Source: Chthoniobacteraceae bacterium
GTDB lineage: Bacteria; Verrucomicrobiota; Verrucomicrobiia; Chthoniobacterales; Chthoniobacteraceae
Reading direction: 5' to 3'
Assembly (NCBI GenBank): GCA_947476255.1
Contig: CANJPY010000002.1
Coordinates: 51,175-115,174, forward strand
DNA length: 64,000 nucleotides
Part shown: positions 18,008-27,379 of the stretch, piece by piece
Layout of the letters: each line of letters begins with the position of its first letter
Position numbering within the stretch: the first letter of the stretch is position 1
Translations under genes and position numbers: made by a program
The notes under the pieces: model-generated
Told to the model about the DNA's origin: nothing
Databases searched by the model: none
Seen by the model: the letters and a program-made list of their open reading frames with translations, nothing else

Positions 18008-18135
18008 ACCTCCTCCCTCCTCTTTAAAATCGCACGCCGAAGGGAGTTCAGCGGCGAATCACCTTCCCGGGGGCGAGATCATTCGGTGGGGCCGGGGCGT
18101 ATGGTTCCGCTGGCTGGGCCGGCGGCACAGACGCA

Positions 18136-18165
18136 TTTTCGCGCGAGTGGTTTTCGCGCGAGTGG
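18136..18165. repeat. Tandem 15-bp direct repeat in the radC/polyprenyl synthase gap
   Basis: TTTTCGCGCGAGTGG occurs twice back to back (18136-18150 and 18151-18165). Just downstream, three imperfect copies of a CGCCCAGRGGG-like element run into the 3' end of the polyprenyl synthase gene. Confidence 0.8.
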
Positions 18166-18192
18166 ATGAGCTCCCGCCCAGGAGGGCGAAGA

Positions 18193-19236
18193 TTAGCCCC
18201 CGCCCAGAGGGGAGCTCACGCCCAGGGGGGCGATCATTCCGTCAAGTGTTTCGCAGAGGGCGAGGAGCGACTTCTTGTAAATCGAGTGGTCCAAAAGCGA
18301 GACGCCATCCCGCGCTTCTTGGAGCATTTGGCGGCCCGTTTTGACGGCGTGTTGGACGGCGCCTTTCGAGAGGGCTGTTTCCACCAGATTCCGGATCTCC
18401 TGTTCATTGCCTTCCAAAATAAGGCCACCCAAGCGTTCCCTTTCGGCGGGGGCACTGGTATTTAAAAGATGCAGAATGGGCAGGGTCAGTTTGCCCCGAC
18501 GCAGGTCGCTTCCAAGGGTTTTTCCGACGGTGCCCTCGTCGCCTGCAAGGTCCAGGCAGTCGTCATAGATTTGGTACGCGGTGCCCAGACGCATCCCAAA
18601 ATCGTAGAGGCCTTTTTGAGTCGCCTCAGAAGCTCCATTCAGAAGTCCGCTCAATTGTGTGGCGACTGCGAAAAGGGCGCCGGTTTTCATTTCCAAAATG
18701 CGGAAATAATCAGGGACGGTCAGTTTGAAATCAAAACGGCGTTGCGTTTGAATGATTTCGCCAGAGCAGACTTCGCTGGCGGCCTCGGCAATCCGACGGC
18801 ACATCCGGTTGTCTTCAAACGAGGCAGCGAGTTTGAGGGCATGTGCAAAAAGGCAGTCGCCCAAAAGCACGGCAAGCGAATTACCCCATTTGGCGTTTGC
18901 CGTGGGCTGGCCGCGGCGCAGATCCGCGTGGTCAAGAATATCATCGTGAACGAGCGTCGCGGCATGGATGAGCTCCACGATCACCGCCAAATCGGCGTGC
19001 TCAGGCAGGATGGCGCCGGTGGCACCTCCGGATAAAAGAGCAAGAGCTGGGCGCAAGCGTTTGCCGTGACTTTCGATCGCGTAGGCGACATAGGCTTCGA
19101 CCGCAGGGTCGAAAGCATGAGCCTGAGCGCGGATGCAGTCCTCGACCTTGGAGAGGTCTTCGGCAATGGGTTCGAAGGCTTGCTTCAGGGCAAGGGTTTT
19201 ATCGAGTCGGGGCTCCAGTTCAGACGGCGAATTCAC
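18193..19236 (-). CDS. Trans-isoprenyl (polyprenyl) diphosphate synthase
   Basis: A 347-residue protein from a GTG start. It has the two Asp-rich motifs of the family: LVHDDILDHADLRRG (Asp98-Asp102) and YQIYDDCLDLAGDE (Asp225-Asp229), plus the early GKRLRPAL basic motif (~59-66). Such enzymes condense isopentenyl diphosphate onto allylic diphosphates. The residues before the first motif are small (IHAAT), which suggests a medium- or long-chain product such as a quinone side chain; the chain length is inferred. The C-terminal tail (PLGVSSPLGGG) is encoded by short GC-rich repeats and looks like an add-on. It follows cysA on the same strand with a ~110-bp gap. Confidence 0.9.
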   Translation of the reverse strand: MNSPSELEPRLDKTLALKQAFEPIAEDLSKVEDCIRAQAHAFDPAVEAYVAYAIESHGKRLRPALALLSGGATGAILPEHADLAVIVELIHAATLVHDDILDHADLRRGQPTANAKWGNSLAVLLGDCLFAHALKLAASFEDNRMCRRIAEAASEVCSGEIIQTQRRFDFKLTVPDYFRILEMKTGALFAVATQLSGLLNGASEATQKGLYDFGMRLGTAYQIYDDCLDLAGDEGTVGKTLGSDLRRGKLTLPILHLLNTSAPAERERLGGLILEGNEQEIRNLVETALSKGAVQHAVKTGRQMLQEARDGVSLLDHSIYKKSLLALCETLDGMIAPLGVSSPLGGG

Positions 19237-19349
19237 GTGGCAAACACGATAGAATGCCTCGGCGGGAAGTCAATCGCACCCGCAGTTGGTTGCGGATGTG
19301 TGGCTCGAAAGGAGGTCGAATTTGGAGGTGTATGCCCTGTGAAAGGGGC

Positions 19350-20339
19350 TCAGGAAGGGGACAGGTTGAGATGCACCCCCACTTCGTCGCCCTCCGAGAG
19401 ACCCATTTCCTCCAATTGCTGGCGGGTGATGTCGGCGTCCAACGTTTCGCGGGACTCTTGGATACGCAGGGTGAGTCTGGCGCTTGGGCCGGCGGCGAAG
19501 AGGTGTTCGATTTTGGCGTGTAATTCAGCCTTGGCATCCCCCGCAAACAAGATGCTGACCTCGTGCGGGCGCACGTAGAAAAGCTCGGGCCGGCCGGGTT
19601 TGCGCACTTTGTTGACGTCTCCAAGGAATTCGTACACGAAGGGCGTGGCCGGGTGGTCGTAAAGTTGCTGGGGCGAGCCGATTTGCTCGATTTGTCCCTG
19701 GTTCATCACCACCACGACATCCGCCAGTTCGAGGGCTTCCTGCTGGTCGTGCGTGACAAAGATCGTGGTGACCCCGATTTCTTGATGGAAGGCGCGGAGC
19801 CAGCGGCGGAGATCTTTGCGCACCTTTGCATCCAGCGCCCCAAAGGGTTCGTCCAGAAGCAACACCTTGGGATCGATCGCCAGTGCGCGTGCGAGGGCCA
19901 CCCTTTGGCGCTGGCCCCCAGACAATTCCGAGGGAAGGCGTTGTTCGAGTCCTTGCAGCTGGACCAACCGCAATAATTCAAGCACCCGGTCGCGGATGGC
20001 GTCTTTGCTGGGGCGCGTTTTTGGAGGGCGCACGTCCAAGCCAAAGGCGACGTTTTCAAAGACGCTCAAATGATTAAACAGGGCGTAGTGTTGGAACACG
20101 AAGCCTGCCTTGCGCTCGGCGGCCGGACTGTCTGTGACATCCTCCCCGTTGATGACAACGTTGCCATGGGAGGCATCAGGGAAATCAAGGCCGCCGATGA
20201 TACGCAACAGGGTGGTTTTGCCAGAACCCGAAGGGCCCAGCAGGGCCACGAGCTGGGTGTCCGCGATCTCCAAATGAATGCCGCGCAGGGCCTGAAAGGT
20301 GCCGAAGGTGCGGCGCAGATTTTTAACAATGATGGACAT
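19350..20339 (-). CDS. cysA: Sulfate/thiosulfate ABC transporter ATP-binding protein CysA
   Basis: A 329-residue ATPase. Walker A is GPSGSGKTT (residues ~35-43), followed by a Q-loop ([20 protein letters not shown]), the signature [15 protein letters not shown], Walker [13 protein letters not shown] and the switch His in [10 protein letters not shown]. The C-terminal ~90 residues form the regulatory TOBE-like domain ([12 protein letters not shown]), as in CysA. It begins 6 bp after cysW ends and is the third gene of a cysT-cysW-cysA operon. It energises sulfate or thiosulfate import. Confidence 0.93.
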   Translation of the reverse strand: MSIIVKNLRRTFGTFQALRGIHLEIADTQLVALLGPSGSGKTTLLRIIGGLDFPDASHGNVVINGEDVTDSPAAERKAGFVFQHYALFNHLSVFENVAFGLDVRPPKTRPSKDAIRDRVLELLRLVQLQGLEQRLPSELSGGQRQRVALARALAIDPKVLLLDEPFGALDAKVRKDLRRWLRAFHQEIGVTTIFVTHDQQEALELADVVVVMNQGQIEQIGSPQQLYDHPATPFVYEFLGDVNKVRKPGRPELFYVRPHEVSILFAGDAKAELHAKIEHLFAAGPSARLTLRIQESRETLDADITRQQLEEMGLSEGDEVGVHLNLSPS

Positions 20340-20345
20340 GGGGTA

Positions 20346-21185
20346 TCAGTGTTTTTGGCGGTGTAATCGGAGTCGCCATTCGATGAAGGTTTTAAGGCCC
20401 AGAGTCAGGAGGCCGAGCAGGCTCAGAATGGAGGCGCAGGCAAAGGCTGCGGCGGAGTTGTACTCGTTGTAGAGGACTTCCACATGCAGAGGCAGGGTGT
20501 TGGTTTCTCCCCGAATATGGCCGGAGACAACGGAAACGGCGCCGAATTCGCCCATGGCGCGTGCGTTGCAGAGGATGATTCCGTAAAAAAGCGCCCACTT
20601 GATATTGGGAAGCGTGACACGCCGGAAGGTCTGCCAACCGGACGCACCCAAGCTGAGGGCGGCGTATTCCTGGTCGTTCCCCTGTGCCTGCATCAGCGGA
20701 ATGAGCTCGCGCGCCACGAAGGGGAACGTCACAAACACGGTGGCTAGAACCATCCCCGGGACGGCAAAAACGATCTGGATATTGTGTTCCTGAAGCCAGG
20801 GACCGAAGAGACCGCGTGTTCCGCACAAAAGAATCCACACCAAGCCCGAAACCACCGGTGAAACGGCAAAGGGCAGGTCGATCAGAGACAGGAGCAGGCT
20901 TTTTCCCTTGAAGGAGAATTTCGCGATCGCCCAGGACGCGGCGATTCCAAAGACCGCGTTCAAGGGTACCGAGATCAACGCCACGGTGACGGTCAGAACG
21001 ATGGCGGAGAGTGCATTGGCTTCGGTAACGGCGTCGGCGTACACCTTGATGCCCTTGCGGAACGCCTCTGCAAAAACGAGAGTGAGGGGCACGAACAGGA
21101 AAAGGACTAAAAAACCTACGGCGCCGCTGATGAGCAATACGCGGGTCCATGCCGGGTCTTGAGTGGAGCGGGAGGGAGCACTCAT
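20346..21185 (-). CDS. cysW: Sulfate/thiosulfate ABC transporter permease CysW
   Basis: A 279-residue inner-membrane protein with about six TM helices. The binding-protein-dependent permease EAA loop is visible as [20 protein letters not shown], and the family-typical segment [20 protein letters not shown] follows. Its start overlaps the cysT stop by 4 bp (ATGA), indicating translational coupling. It pairs with CysT to form the membrane channel for sulfate uptake. Confidence 0.93.
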   Translation of the reverse strand: MSAPSRSTQDPAWTRVLLISGAVGFLVLFLFVPLTLVFAEAFRKGIKVYADAVTEANALSAIVLTVTVALISVPLNAVFGIAASWAIAKFSFKGKSLLLSLIDLPFAVSPVVSGLVWILLCGTRGLFGPWLQEHNIQIVFAVPGMVLATVFVTFPFVARELIPLMQAQGNDQEYAALSLGASGWQTFRRVTLPNIKWALFYGIILCNARAMGEFGAVSVVSGHIRGETNTLPLHVEVLYNEYNSAAAFACASILSLLGLLTLGLKTFIEWRLRLHRQKH

Positions 21186-22012
21186 GCTTGGTTGCGGACA
21201 AGGGTTTTGCGCTGAAGGTAGTTGATCAGAAGCAGAAGCCCGAAGGACACCACCAGCATCATGGAGGCGAGAGCCGTGGCGCCCGGGTAGTCGTATTGCT
21301 CAAGCTTGGTAATGATCAGGAGGGGGAGAATCTCCGTTTTACCCGGCATGTTGCCCGCGATAAACACCACCGAGCCGTATTCACCCACAGCGCGGGCGAA
21401 GGCCAGAGTTGTCCCGGTAATCAGGGCCGGAACAAGTTGCGGCAAGACGACGCGCTGGAAGGTCTTCCAGCGCGAGGCGCCGAGGCTTGCGGCGGCCTCT
21501 TCCTGGGCGACTTCCAAGTCTTCGAGCACTGGTTGAAGGGTGCGCACCACAAATGGCAGTCCTATGAAAACGAGCGCAATCAGAATGCCCGCAGGAGCAA
21601 ACGCCACCTTGATTCCGTAGGGTTTGAGCAGGGAACCGATCCAGCCGTTGGGGGCGTACAAAGTGGTCAGCGCTATGCCTGCCACCGCCGTGGGCATGGC
21701 AAAGGGCAGGTCTACGGACGCATCCAGAAAACGGCGGCCGGGAAACTGATAACGGGCCAAAACCCATGCAATCAACAATCCAAAGACTCCGTTGAGCAGC
21801 CCCGCCAAGAGCGACAAACCGAAGGTGAGACGGCAGGCGGCCCAGACCCGGTCGGTCGCAAGCGCCTCATAAAACCCCCGCCACCCCAATCCGGAGGCTT
21901 TCACAAAAACCAGCAGCAGTGGAAAAAGAACAACCAGTCCAAGATACGCGACGGTAAAGCCCAGACTTAATCCAAAACCCGGCAAAATGCGGCGCCGCTT
22001 GTTCGCTTGCAT
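21182..22012 (-). CDS. cysT: Sulfate/thiosulfate ABC transporter permease CysT
   Basis: A 276-residue permease with about six TM helices. The first follows a short basic N-terminus (MQANKRRR). The EAA loop reads [20 protein letters not shown], followed by [20 protein letters not shown] and the CysT-like [11 protein letters not shown]. It is the first transporter gene of the operon and lies 88 bp downstream of the Rrf2 regulator gene on the same strand. No sulfate-binding protein gene is present between them or elsewhere in the window. Confidence 0.93.
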   Translation of the reverse strand: MQANKRRRILPGFGLSLGFTVAYLGLVVLFPLLLVFVKASGLGWRGFYEALATDRVWAACRLTFGLSLLAGLLNGVFGLLIAWVLARYQFPGRRFLDASVDLPFAMPTAVAGIALTTLYAPNGWIGSLLKPYGIKVAFAPAGILIALVFIGLPFVVRTLQPVLEDLEVAQEEAAASLGASRWKTFQRVVLPQLVPALITGTTLAFARAVGEYGSVVFIAGNMPGKTEILPLLIITKLEQYDYPGATALASMMLVVSFGLLLLINYLQRKTLVRNQA

Positions 22013-22100
22013 GTCAAATAAAGTGGAAGCTTGATTCGGAGCACGGCACGCGATGCATCAGCCAGTGTCCCTGCTTCTGAATCGCGCACTGAGGGCCGGT

Positions 22101-22709
22101 TTATTTGTCCGAACGGGATTCCTCTTGGGTATTTTCCTCGCGGTCCTCGTTTTCTGAAAGTACCGAGCGGATGCCGAGCTGGGACAAAAAGCCCTGGGCC
22201 GGATCGGCGATTCGCCGGCTCGGACGCGCACAAGGAGCGGGTGCGGGCAGGAAGGGAAGGGTGGCATTGTCCTGACGCATCTTGCGGAGCGTCACCCCCA
22301 CGACATCCCCCAGAGTATACCTGTCTAAAATGTCCGAGATCGCGTTGCGTACGTCTACCATGAGCATCCTCAGGCCGCAGTGTTCTTCATCCGGACAGGA
22401 ACAGCGGGAATATTCCGTCTCACTCGCGCACGCGATGGGCGCAAGCCGGCCGTCGATGAGGCGGACCAGTTCGCCCATCTTGATTTCGTGCATGGGTTTG
22501 GCGATCTGGTAGCCGCCGAGTTTTCCCCGCTGGGTGTCCACGTAGCCGGCTTCGCGAAGCTCCAACAAGATGCGTTCCACGAACTTAAGAGGCAGCCGGT
22601 TGCTCTCTGCCAGTTCGGAGACGGGCACCAGGGCTTTTCCAAGAGACTTGGCGAGGCCCAGTTGAATCATGGCGCGCAGGGCGTATTCGCCTTTTTTGGT
22701 CAGAGTCAT
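22101..22709 (-). CDS. Rrf2 family transcriptional regulator with a Cys-rich insert
   Basis: A 202-residue protein. The N-terminal winged helix is typical of Rrf2 (MTLTKKGEYALRAM, then LPLKFVERILLELREAGYV and RGKLGGYQIAKP). A segment with four cysteines (Cys94, Cys103, Cys105, Cys111; CASETEYSRCSCPDEEHC) sits where IscR and NsrR coordinate an Fe-S cluster, so a metal cofactor is plausible but unproven. After residue ~140 there is a ~60-residue polar tail not found in short Rrf2 proteins. It lies directly upstream of cysTWA on the same strand, which suggests a CymR- or IscR-like control of sulfate uptake. Confidence 0.87.
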   Translation of the reverse strand: MTLTKKGEYALRAMIQLGLAKSLGKALVPVSELAESNRLPLKFVERILLELREAGYVDTQRGKLGGYQIAKPMHEIKMGELVRLIDGRLAPIACASETEYSRCSCPDEEHCGLRMLMVDVRNAISDILDRYTLGDVVGVTLRKMRQDNATLPFLPAPAPCARPSRRIADPAQGFLSQLGIRSVLSENEDREENTQEESRSDK

Positions 22710-22739
22710 GTGAATAATATCCCGCTAGTAGATAAGATT

Positions 22740-22767
22740 GGTATAATTTAGGAGTGTAGTTTGGCAA
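22740..22767 (-). promoter_or_regulatory. Candidate sigma70-type promoter for the rrf2-cysTWA operon
   Basis: Read on the minus strand, TTGCCA (22762-22767) and TATACC (22740-22745) are separated by 16 bp and lie about 30 bp before the regulator's ATG. The -10 match is imperfect. An AT-rich stretch with a CTACTAG palindrome lies between it and the start codon. Confidence 0.4.
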
Positions 22768-22941
22768 GCCCGATCGCCTGTTTATCAGCTTCACACCCGT
22801 GCCGCCCTCCCTCGGTCCCCCCAGCCCGGCCACGTCCTACGGAATGGACTCCTTCCACACGCTTGAGGCGCCCTGCGCCGCCCTGGACCGCGCCGATATT
22901 TCCTAGATTACCCGAGCCTCTTCAAGACTTCTGGCCCCGCC

Positions 22942-23631
22942 TTAGTCGTCCCTGCGTCCCACAAGGAGCGGCAGCAGATGATAGAGAAACCACCCAAGCG
23001 AGGTAATAAAAGCGGCGACATACGTCCAGCCGGCGGCGTCCAACGTTTTGCGAACGCCCTCCATTTCGTCGGCCGTGCCGACGTAACCCATGTCCTGAAG
23101 AATGTTCTTCGCCCGGTTGGAGGCATCAAACTCCACCGGCAGTGTTACTAAATTAAACGCCATGATCACCCCCCACGCCAGGGCCATGACCCATGCCGCG
23201 GTTCTCGGTCGGATGAGCCCGGTAAAGAGCCCGATCAGAGGGAGCCACATCAGGATTTGGTTGGCAACGGTGGTGACCCCTACCGCCGCCATGCGCCACT
23301 GGAGGGGGCTGTAGGCGAGTTTATGCTGGATGGCGTGGCCGCACTCGTGCGCGGAGACCCCGATGGCCGCAAGCGAGTTTCCGTGGTAGTTTTGAGAGGA
23401 CAAGACGAGGCGCTTCTGCGTCGGGTCGTAGTGGTCGCCGAGCATCTCGTCGAGTTCGAGGATCTCGACGTCATGAATTCCGGCGCGTTGCAGGATGGCG
23501 GCAGCCACCTCGGCACCCGTTGCCCCTGAAGACGCGGCAATCGTGCTGTAATGGTTGTAAACCGACTTGACCCGCCACATCGCCCAAAGCGAGAGGAGCA
23601 TGGTCCCCGCAAACAGAAGGATAACGGTCAT
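22942..23631 (-). CDS. Zinc metallopeptidase, YugP/Zn_peptidase_2 family
   Basis: A 229-residue membrane protein. A TM helix at the N-terminus (VILLFAGTMLLSLWAMWRV) precedes the zinc motif HECGH (residues 95-99, in ISAHECGHAIQH-like context). Further TM helices lie at ~112-140, ~146-165 and ~205-225. The family signature FDASNRA occurs after the third helix. The family's substrates are unknown, though YugP-type proteins are widespread. It stands between the sulfate operon and a serine hydrolase, with gaps above 200 bp on both sides. Confidence 0.88.
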   Translation of the reverse strand: MTVILLFAGTMLLSLWAMWRVKSVYNHYSTIAASSGATGAEVAAAILQRAGIHDVEILELDEMLGDHYDPTQKRLVLSSQNYHGNSLAAIGVSAHECGHAIQHKLAYSPLQWRMAAVGVTTVANQILMWLPLIGLFTGLIRPRTAAWVMALAWGVIMAFNLVTLPVEFDASNRAKNILQDMGYVGTADEMEGVRKTLDAAGWTYVAAFITSLGWFLYHLLPLLVGRRDD

Positions 23632-23861
23632 AGGAAAAGGCAGAGTGAAAAACCACCACTAGTTTAACCCATAGCTTCTCGGGCGCAAGTGGCAAGGTGA
23701 GCGGAAGCCACAAGCGCAGACAGGACCCGCCTGGCCGGTTGTGGCCGCGGTGCGGTCGGCGGGGTCACCGTAACGCGTTTTGATCGCGCGCTTACAAGCA
23801 AGCGGCGGCGCCCAAAGAGGCCGTGTTTCCTGCGCCTCAATGCCTCCGTGGTTCGACCGCC

Positions 23862-25040
23862 TCAGCGCTTCAACGCCTTGGCCGCTTTCTGAAAAATGTA
23901 CTCCGACTCCCACGCATCTCCGGGATTTGCCGTCTGTTGCGTCAGCCAAACGCATATCAACCCAGTCTCCCGATTCGCCAGGGTGTTTGTTCCGAAGGAC
24001 CCGCTGTGCCCAAACGTGTCGTCTTTTGTGACCATGCCGAAGCTGAAGGCGCCGCCCCAATCCGCGGGCGTCTGGCGCTCCCGCATCCTCCGCGCAGATT
24101 CAGGCGACAGAATGGTGGTTCCGTCCAAAGAACCATCGTTGAGCAGCATTCTGTAAAAGCGGGCAAGGTCCTGTGCTGTCGAGAAAAGTCCGAGTTGCGC
24201 TGTTGGATGGCGTTTCACGCGGTCGTGCAAAGGGGTGGCTAAAACGGAGAGCCTGACAGGCAGGAGCTTTGTCCACGTTTCGTCCGTCCGGTAGGGGGTC
24301 ATCATGCGGGCACACTGCGCGTCAGACGGCCAGAAGGTGGTGTCCTTCATTCCAAGAGGCTGGAAGATGTGTTTTTCCAAAAACTCGCCGTACGGTTCCC
24401 CTGAGATCAGCTCCACCAGATATCCAATCACCGTATAGGCGCCGTTGGAGTAACGTGCCTGAGAGCCGGGCTCCCACTGAAGAGGGTCCTTTGCATGGGC
24501 TTTTGCGCGCAGGGAGAGTGGGTGGAAATCAACGGTGGGGCCTTTGAGTTGGTTCTGTTTGAAGATCCCAGCGGAGTGTGTGAGGAGGTGGCGCACCAGC
24601 ATCTTCGTGTGGGCGGGACGCGTCGATTGCACGCCGCCTTCGGGGCCGTCTAGGACCTCCAGTCGGGCAAACTCCGGGATGAATTTGGACACTGGGTCGT
24701 CCACGCTGAGGAGTCCCCGGTCGACCAGCATCAAAAGAGCAGCGGCCGTACAGGGTTTGGTTTGCGAGGCTATCCAAAACACGGTGTCTTCGGTGAGCGG
24801 TTCCCTTTTGTCCGTGTCTCTCCAGCCCGTCGCTGTTGACGCAAGAACGCCCTTCGCGTCAGCGGCGAGAGCGACGGCCCCGGCGAGTTCGCCCCTCTCC
24901 ACAAAGGGTTTGAGTCCGGCTTGAACGGTCTCCTGGAAAACTTTTACAGCTTCAGGCCTCGCCGGAGCATCCGGAGGCAGGGCTGATAAAGTCCCAAGTT
25001 GAAGCAGAGTTAAGCAGGAGTGTACGACTACGGACTTCAT
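23862..25040 (-). CDS. Serine hydrolase, beta-lactamase/class C-type family
   Basis: About 392 residues. The ATG at 25040 is chosen over a GTG one codon earlier. A signal peptide of ~22 residues is present (VVVHSCLTLLQLGTLSA). The SxxK nucleophile motif is SQTK (Ser92-Lys95), the second motif is YSN (in QARYSNGAYTVIGYL), and a late HSG (FGHSGSFG) replaces the KTG triad. This combination is typical of esterase/DD-peptidase-like members of the beta-lactamase superfamily (DUF/EstB type), not of true resistance enzymes. The likely location is the periplasm. The substrate is unknown. Confidence 0.87.
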   Translation of the reverse strand: MKSVVVHSCLTLLQLGTLSALPPDAPARPEAVKVFQETVQAGLKPFVERGELAGAVALAADAKGVLASTATGWRDTDKREPLTEDTVFWIASQTKPCTAAALLMLVDRGLLSVDDPVSKFIPEFARLEVLDGPEGGVQSTRPAHTKMLVRHLLTHSAGIFKQNQLKGPTVDFHPLSLRAKAHAKDPLQWEPGSQARYSNGAYTVIGYLVELISGEPYGEFLEKHIFQPLGMKDTTFWPSDAQCARMMTPYRTDETWTKLLPVRLSVLATPLHDRVKRHPTAQLGLFSTAQDLARFYRMLLNDGSLDGTTILSPESARRMRERQTPADWGGAFSFGMVTKDDTFGHSGSFGTNTLANRETGLICVWLTQQTANPGDAWESEYIFQKAAKALKR

Positions 25041-25194
25041 CACAAGAGATTTCTCAAACAGCTTTTTAGACGGATGAACGTGCCGAAAAAAGCTCTCAGA
25101 CTCGGTTCACCCTAGGAATGGCCCAAAGAGTGATTTCCGCCTGTGACTCTAGAACAGGTTGAGTGTACGCTCAACAGCGCATTGGGAAGCGCCC

Positions 25195-25947
25195 TCAAGG
25201 ATGAGGCTGGCTGGCTTTTTGCGAGGACCGAAAGCGTTCCCAATCTGCACGAACATCGTCTGCGACACTCCATACAATCGCATTGCGGAGCATCTGCAGG
25301 AAGTCCGGGTTTGACCAAGTGCGTTCATCGTGGCCGCTGGCAGTGTAGAACACGCGGCCCTTGCCCTGCGCTCGTATCCATGTCCATGGCTCGCGCGTGT
25401 CATTCTCGACGCGTTCTGCAAGGAGCGTGCGGCCCTCGGCATTGAGGCGATCGTGGACGTAGGTCTCATCCCAAGTTTCGTAGGGCTTAACACCTTGCAA
25501 GATCGGGTGGTCGGGCGCAAGGAAGGCGGCCTGAAATACGCCGGTTTTATGGGACTTGAATCGACCTCCAACGAGGTCGATGAAACGCGGTTCGTGGCCA
25601 AAGCAGGCGCTGGCGCTGTGGATCGGGAGAAAGCCATGACCGGATTCTACGAAGAACAAAAGGGCGTCGAATTGTTCGGAGGTGATGCGCCCATGGTTGG
25701 CGTAAAGCATGACCGCATCAAACTTGGCAAGATTCTCTGCACTGAGGCAATCGGGCTTGGTTTGGTAATCGAACTCGATGGCTTCTCCTTTCACTCGCTC
25801 TGCAAGGAGGGGAAAGTACTGGGTGGAGTTGTGGTGGGTACTTGCGTGTCCCAGAAAAAGAACGCGCACCGGCCGTGGCGTCCCAGCAAAAGCGAGGGCG
25901 GGGTTTACAACGAGCGCGAGCAGGGGGAGAAAAAAGGTGCGGAGCAT
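25195..25947 (-). CDS. ThuA domain-containing protein
   Basis: About 250 residues from the ATG at 25947; the frame extends to a GTG at 25992. A signal peptide is evident (MLRTFFLPLLALVVNPALAFA). The ThuA fold, related to type 1 glutamine amidotransferases, is shown by RVLFLGHASTHHNSTQYFPL, YANHGRITSEQFDALLFFVE, GHGFLPIHSASACF, DHPILQGVKPY and GKGRVFYTASGHDERTW. ThuA proteins are common in PVC genomes and have been linked to sugar metabolism (trehalose utilisation in Rhizobium). This copy is exported and stands alone. Confidence 0.88.
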   Translation of the reverse strand: MLRTFFLPLLALVVNPALAFAGTPRPVRVLFLGHASTHHNSTQYFPLLAERVKGEAIEFDYQTKPDCLSAENLAKFDAVMLYANHGRITSEQFDALLFFVESGHGFLPIHSASACFGHEPRFIDLVGGRFKSHKTGVFQAAFLAPDHPILQGVKPYETWDETYVHDRLNAEGRTLLAERVENDTREPWTWIRAQGKGRVFYTASGHDERTWSNPDFLQMLRNAIVWSVADDVRADWERFRSSQKASQPHP

Positions 25948-25992
25948 GAGTCTGGATGTTGGCTTTGGTAGGAAACGATCCACATGTACCAC

Positions 25993-26201
25993 GGCTTTAT
26001 AGTACGTTAAGTGACAAGATCTCTAAAAATCGGACATCCTTCCTCTAAGAACGCTGAGAGGACCGCCCCAGACTGCCCTGAAAGGGCGGTTCACACAGAT
26101 GCTGAAAAGCGGGTGTCTTCACTCGAGCCGGGCAGTCGTTTCGTTACCCCCTCATGATCCGCTTCGTCAAACAAAACACTGCTTTGACGGTGGCACACAG
26201 A
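25993..26201. other. Intergenic region with a GC-rich hairpin downstream of purN
   Basis: ACCGCCC (26062-26068) and GGGCGGT (26084-26090) can pair across a 15-nt loop. The minus-strand transcript of purN would read through it, but no T-tract is present, so terminator function is uncertain. Nothing else is evident in this 209-bp gap. Confidence 0.35.
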
Positions 26202-26798
26202 TCAAGCCCGAGATGGGTCTTCGGCTATTTTGGCCAAACACGCCGGGAACAGCTTGTGTTCGGCTTCTTGAATGCGACCGTGTAAGGTTTCCGGTGTGTC
26301 CGTTGGCCAAATAGGGACCGCGGCTTGGGCGATGATTTTTCCAGTATCCATTCCGGAATCGACCCAATGAACGGTGCATCCAGTTTGCGGAACCTTTGCC
26401 TCGAGAGCCTGTTTCCAGGCTTCAAGCCCAGGGAAAGAAGGAAGTAGAGAGGGATGGATATTAATGATCCGGTTTGAAAAAGGAACGAGTAATGGAGCCT
26501 TGACCATGCGCATATACCCGGCGAGCACAACGAGATCCGTCTGAGCCGCAGCGAACTTTTCGGCAGCAATCGTTTCAATTTCCGGCTCAAGTTTAGAGCG
26601 AAATTTTGAAACAGGCAGTGCTTCCGTTGGGATACCCCGTTCCCGACCAAGGGTTAAAATCCCCGCCGTTGGATTATCGGAGAGGACAATGGACACAACG
26701 GCATTCAGTTCTCCAGCTTGTATGGCGCGTAGGATGGCTGCAAGATTTGAGCCTTTTCCAGAACCGAGCACACCTATTCGCAATGGCGCAGTGCTCAT
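26202..26798 (-). CDS. purN: Phosphoribosylglycinamide formyltransferase PurN
   Basis: About 198 residues from the ATG at 26798. It transfers a formyl group from 10-formyl-THF to GAR in purine synthesis. Visible features are the N-terminal nucleotide site (IGVLGSGKGSNLAAIL), the signature INIHPSLLPSFPG with the catalytic Asn-His, and the late VDSGMDTGKIIAQ with the catalytic Asp. The length is typical. It starts 1 bp after rfaE2 ends on the same strand, so it is probably the last gene of the operon that begins with the L,D-transpeptidase. Confidence 0.95.
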   Translation of the reverse strand: MSTAPLRIGVLGSGKGSNLAAILRAIQAGELNAVVSIVLSDNPTAGILTLGRERGIPTEALPVSKFRSKLEPEIETIAAEKFAAAQTDLVVLAGYMRMVKAPLLVPFSNRIINIHPSLLPSFPGLEAWKQALEAKVPQTGCTVHWVDSGMDTGKIIAQAAVPIWPTDTPETLHGRIQEAEHKLFPACLAKIAEDPSRA

Positions 26799-26799
26799 G

Positions 26800-27297
26800 T
26801 CAAGCAATGGGAGTCGAGGCAGTTGCGAGGCGATGAATCACGGCCGTGGTGCTCTTGCCAGGCACCAGTTCGAGAATCTCAATTCTCGCGCCGACATCCT
26901 CCAGTGCGTTGCGTTCTCCAGAGTCGAGAGCGGCCACGGTGTAGTCGCCTCCTTTGACGTAAAGCTGAGGACGAATGGAACGAATGACCTCAGAAACACG
27001 AGGGGTGTGGAACAAAACCACAAAGTCGATGCATGCCAACGCTGCGAGCACTTCGGCGCGGTCCAACTCTGAATTAATGGGCCTCGTTGGCCCTTTAAGA
27101 GAGCGCACCGACTCGTCTCCGTTGACCGCTACAGCGAGCAAATCTCCGCGTGAGCGGGCGGCTTGTAAATACCGCACATGTCCCACATGCAGGATATCAA
27201 AACAACCGTTGGTAAAAACAAGCACGCGTCCTTCTCTGGCGCATTTTTGGGAGACCAGTGCGAGCTCTTCGGGTGTGACAATTTTTGCGGCGGCCAT
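26800..27297 (-). CDS. rfaE2: RfaE2-type heptose 1-phosphate adenylyltransferase
   Basis: About 165 residues from the ATG at 27297 (MAAAKIVTPEELALV). A much longer upstream extension exists but overlaps the S41 gene in another frame. The nucleotidyltransferase motif is FTNGCFDILHVGHVRYLQ (HxGH type), with the later RSLKGPTRPINSELDRAEVL and VKGGDYTV. The protein corresponds to the C-terminal half of HldE and activates the heptose for LPS inner core; no kinase half (RfaE1) is in this window. It suggests a Gram-negative envelope with heptose-containing glycans. Confidence 0.92.
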   Translation of the reverse strand: MAAAKIVTPEELALVSQKCAREGRVLVFTNGCFDILHVGHVRYLQAARSRGDLLAVAVNGDESVRSLKGPTRPINSELDRAEVLAALACIDFVVLFHTPRVSEVIRSIRPQLYVKGGDYTVAALDSGERNALEDVGARIEILELVPGKSTTAVIHRLATASTPIA

Positions 27298-27379
27298 AGC
27301 GGGGAAGCTTACAAAGCTCTCCGGTTCTCTGGAAGAGAGAAGCGGTGAAAATGCATCCGCAAAAACGGCGTTCCGTGAG

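Noticed and set aside
23862..25040. Serine hydrolase as an antibiotic-resistance beta-lactamase
   Set aside because: The KTG motif is replaced by HSG and the overall pattern is of the esterase/DD-peptidase-like group common in environmental bacteria.
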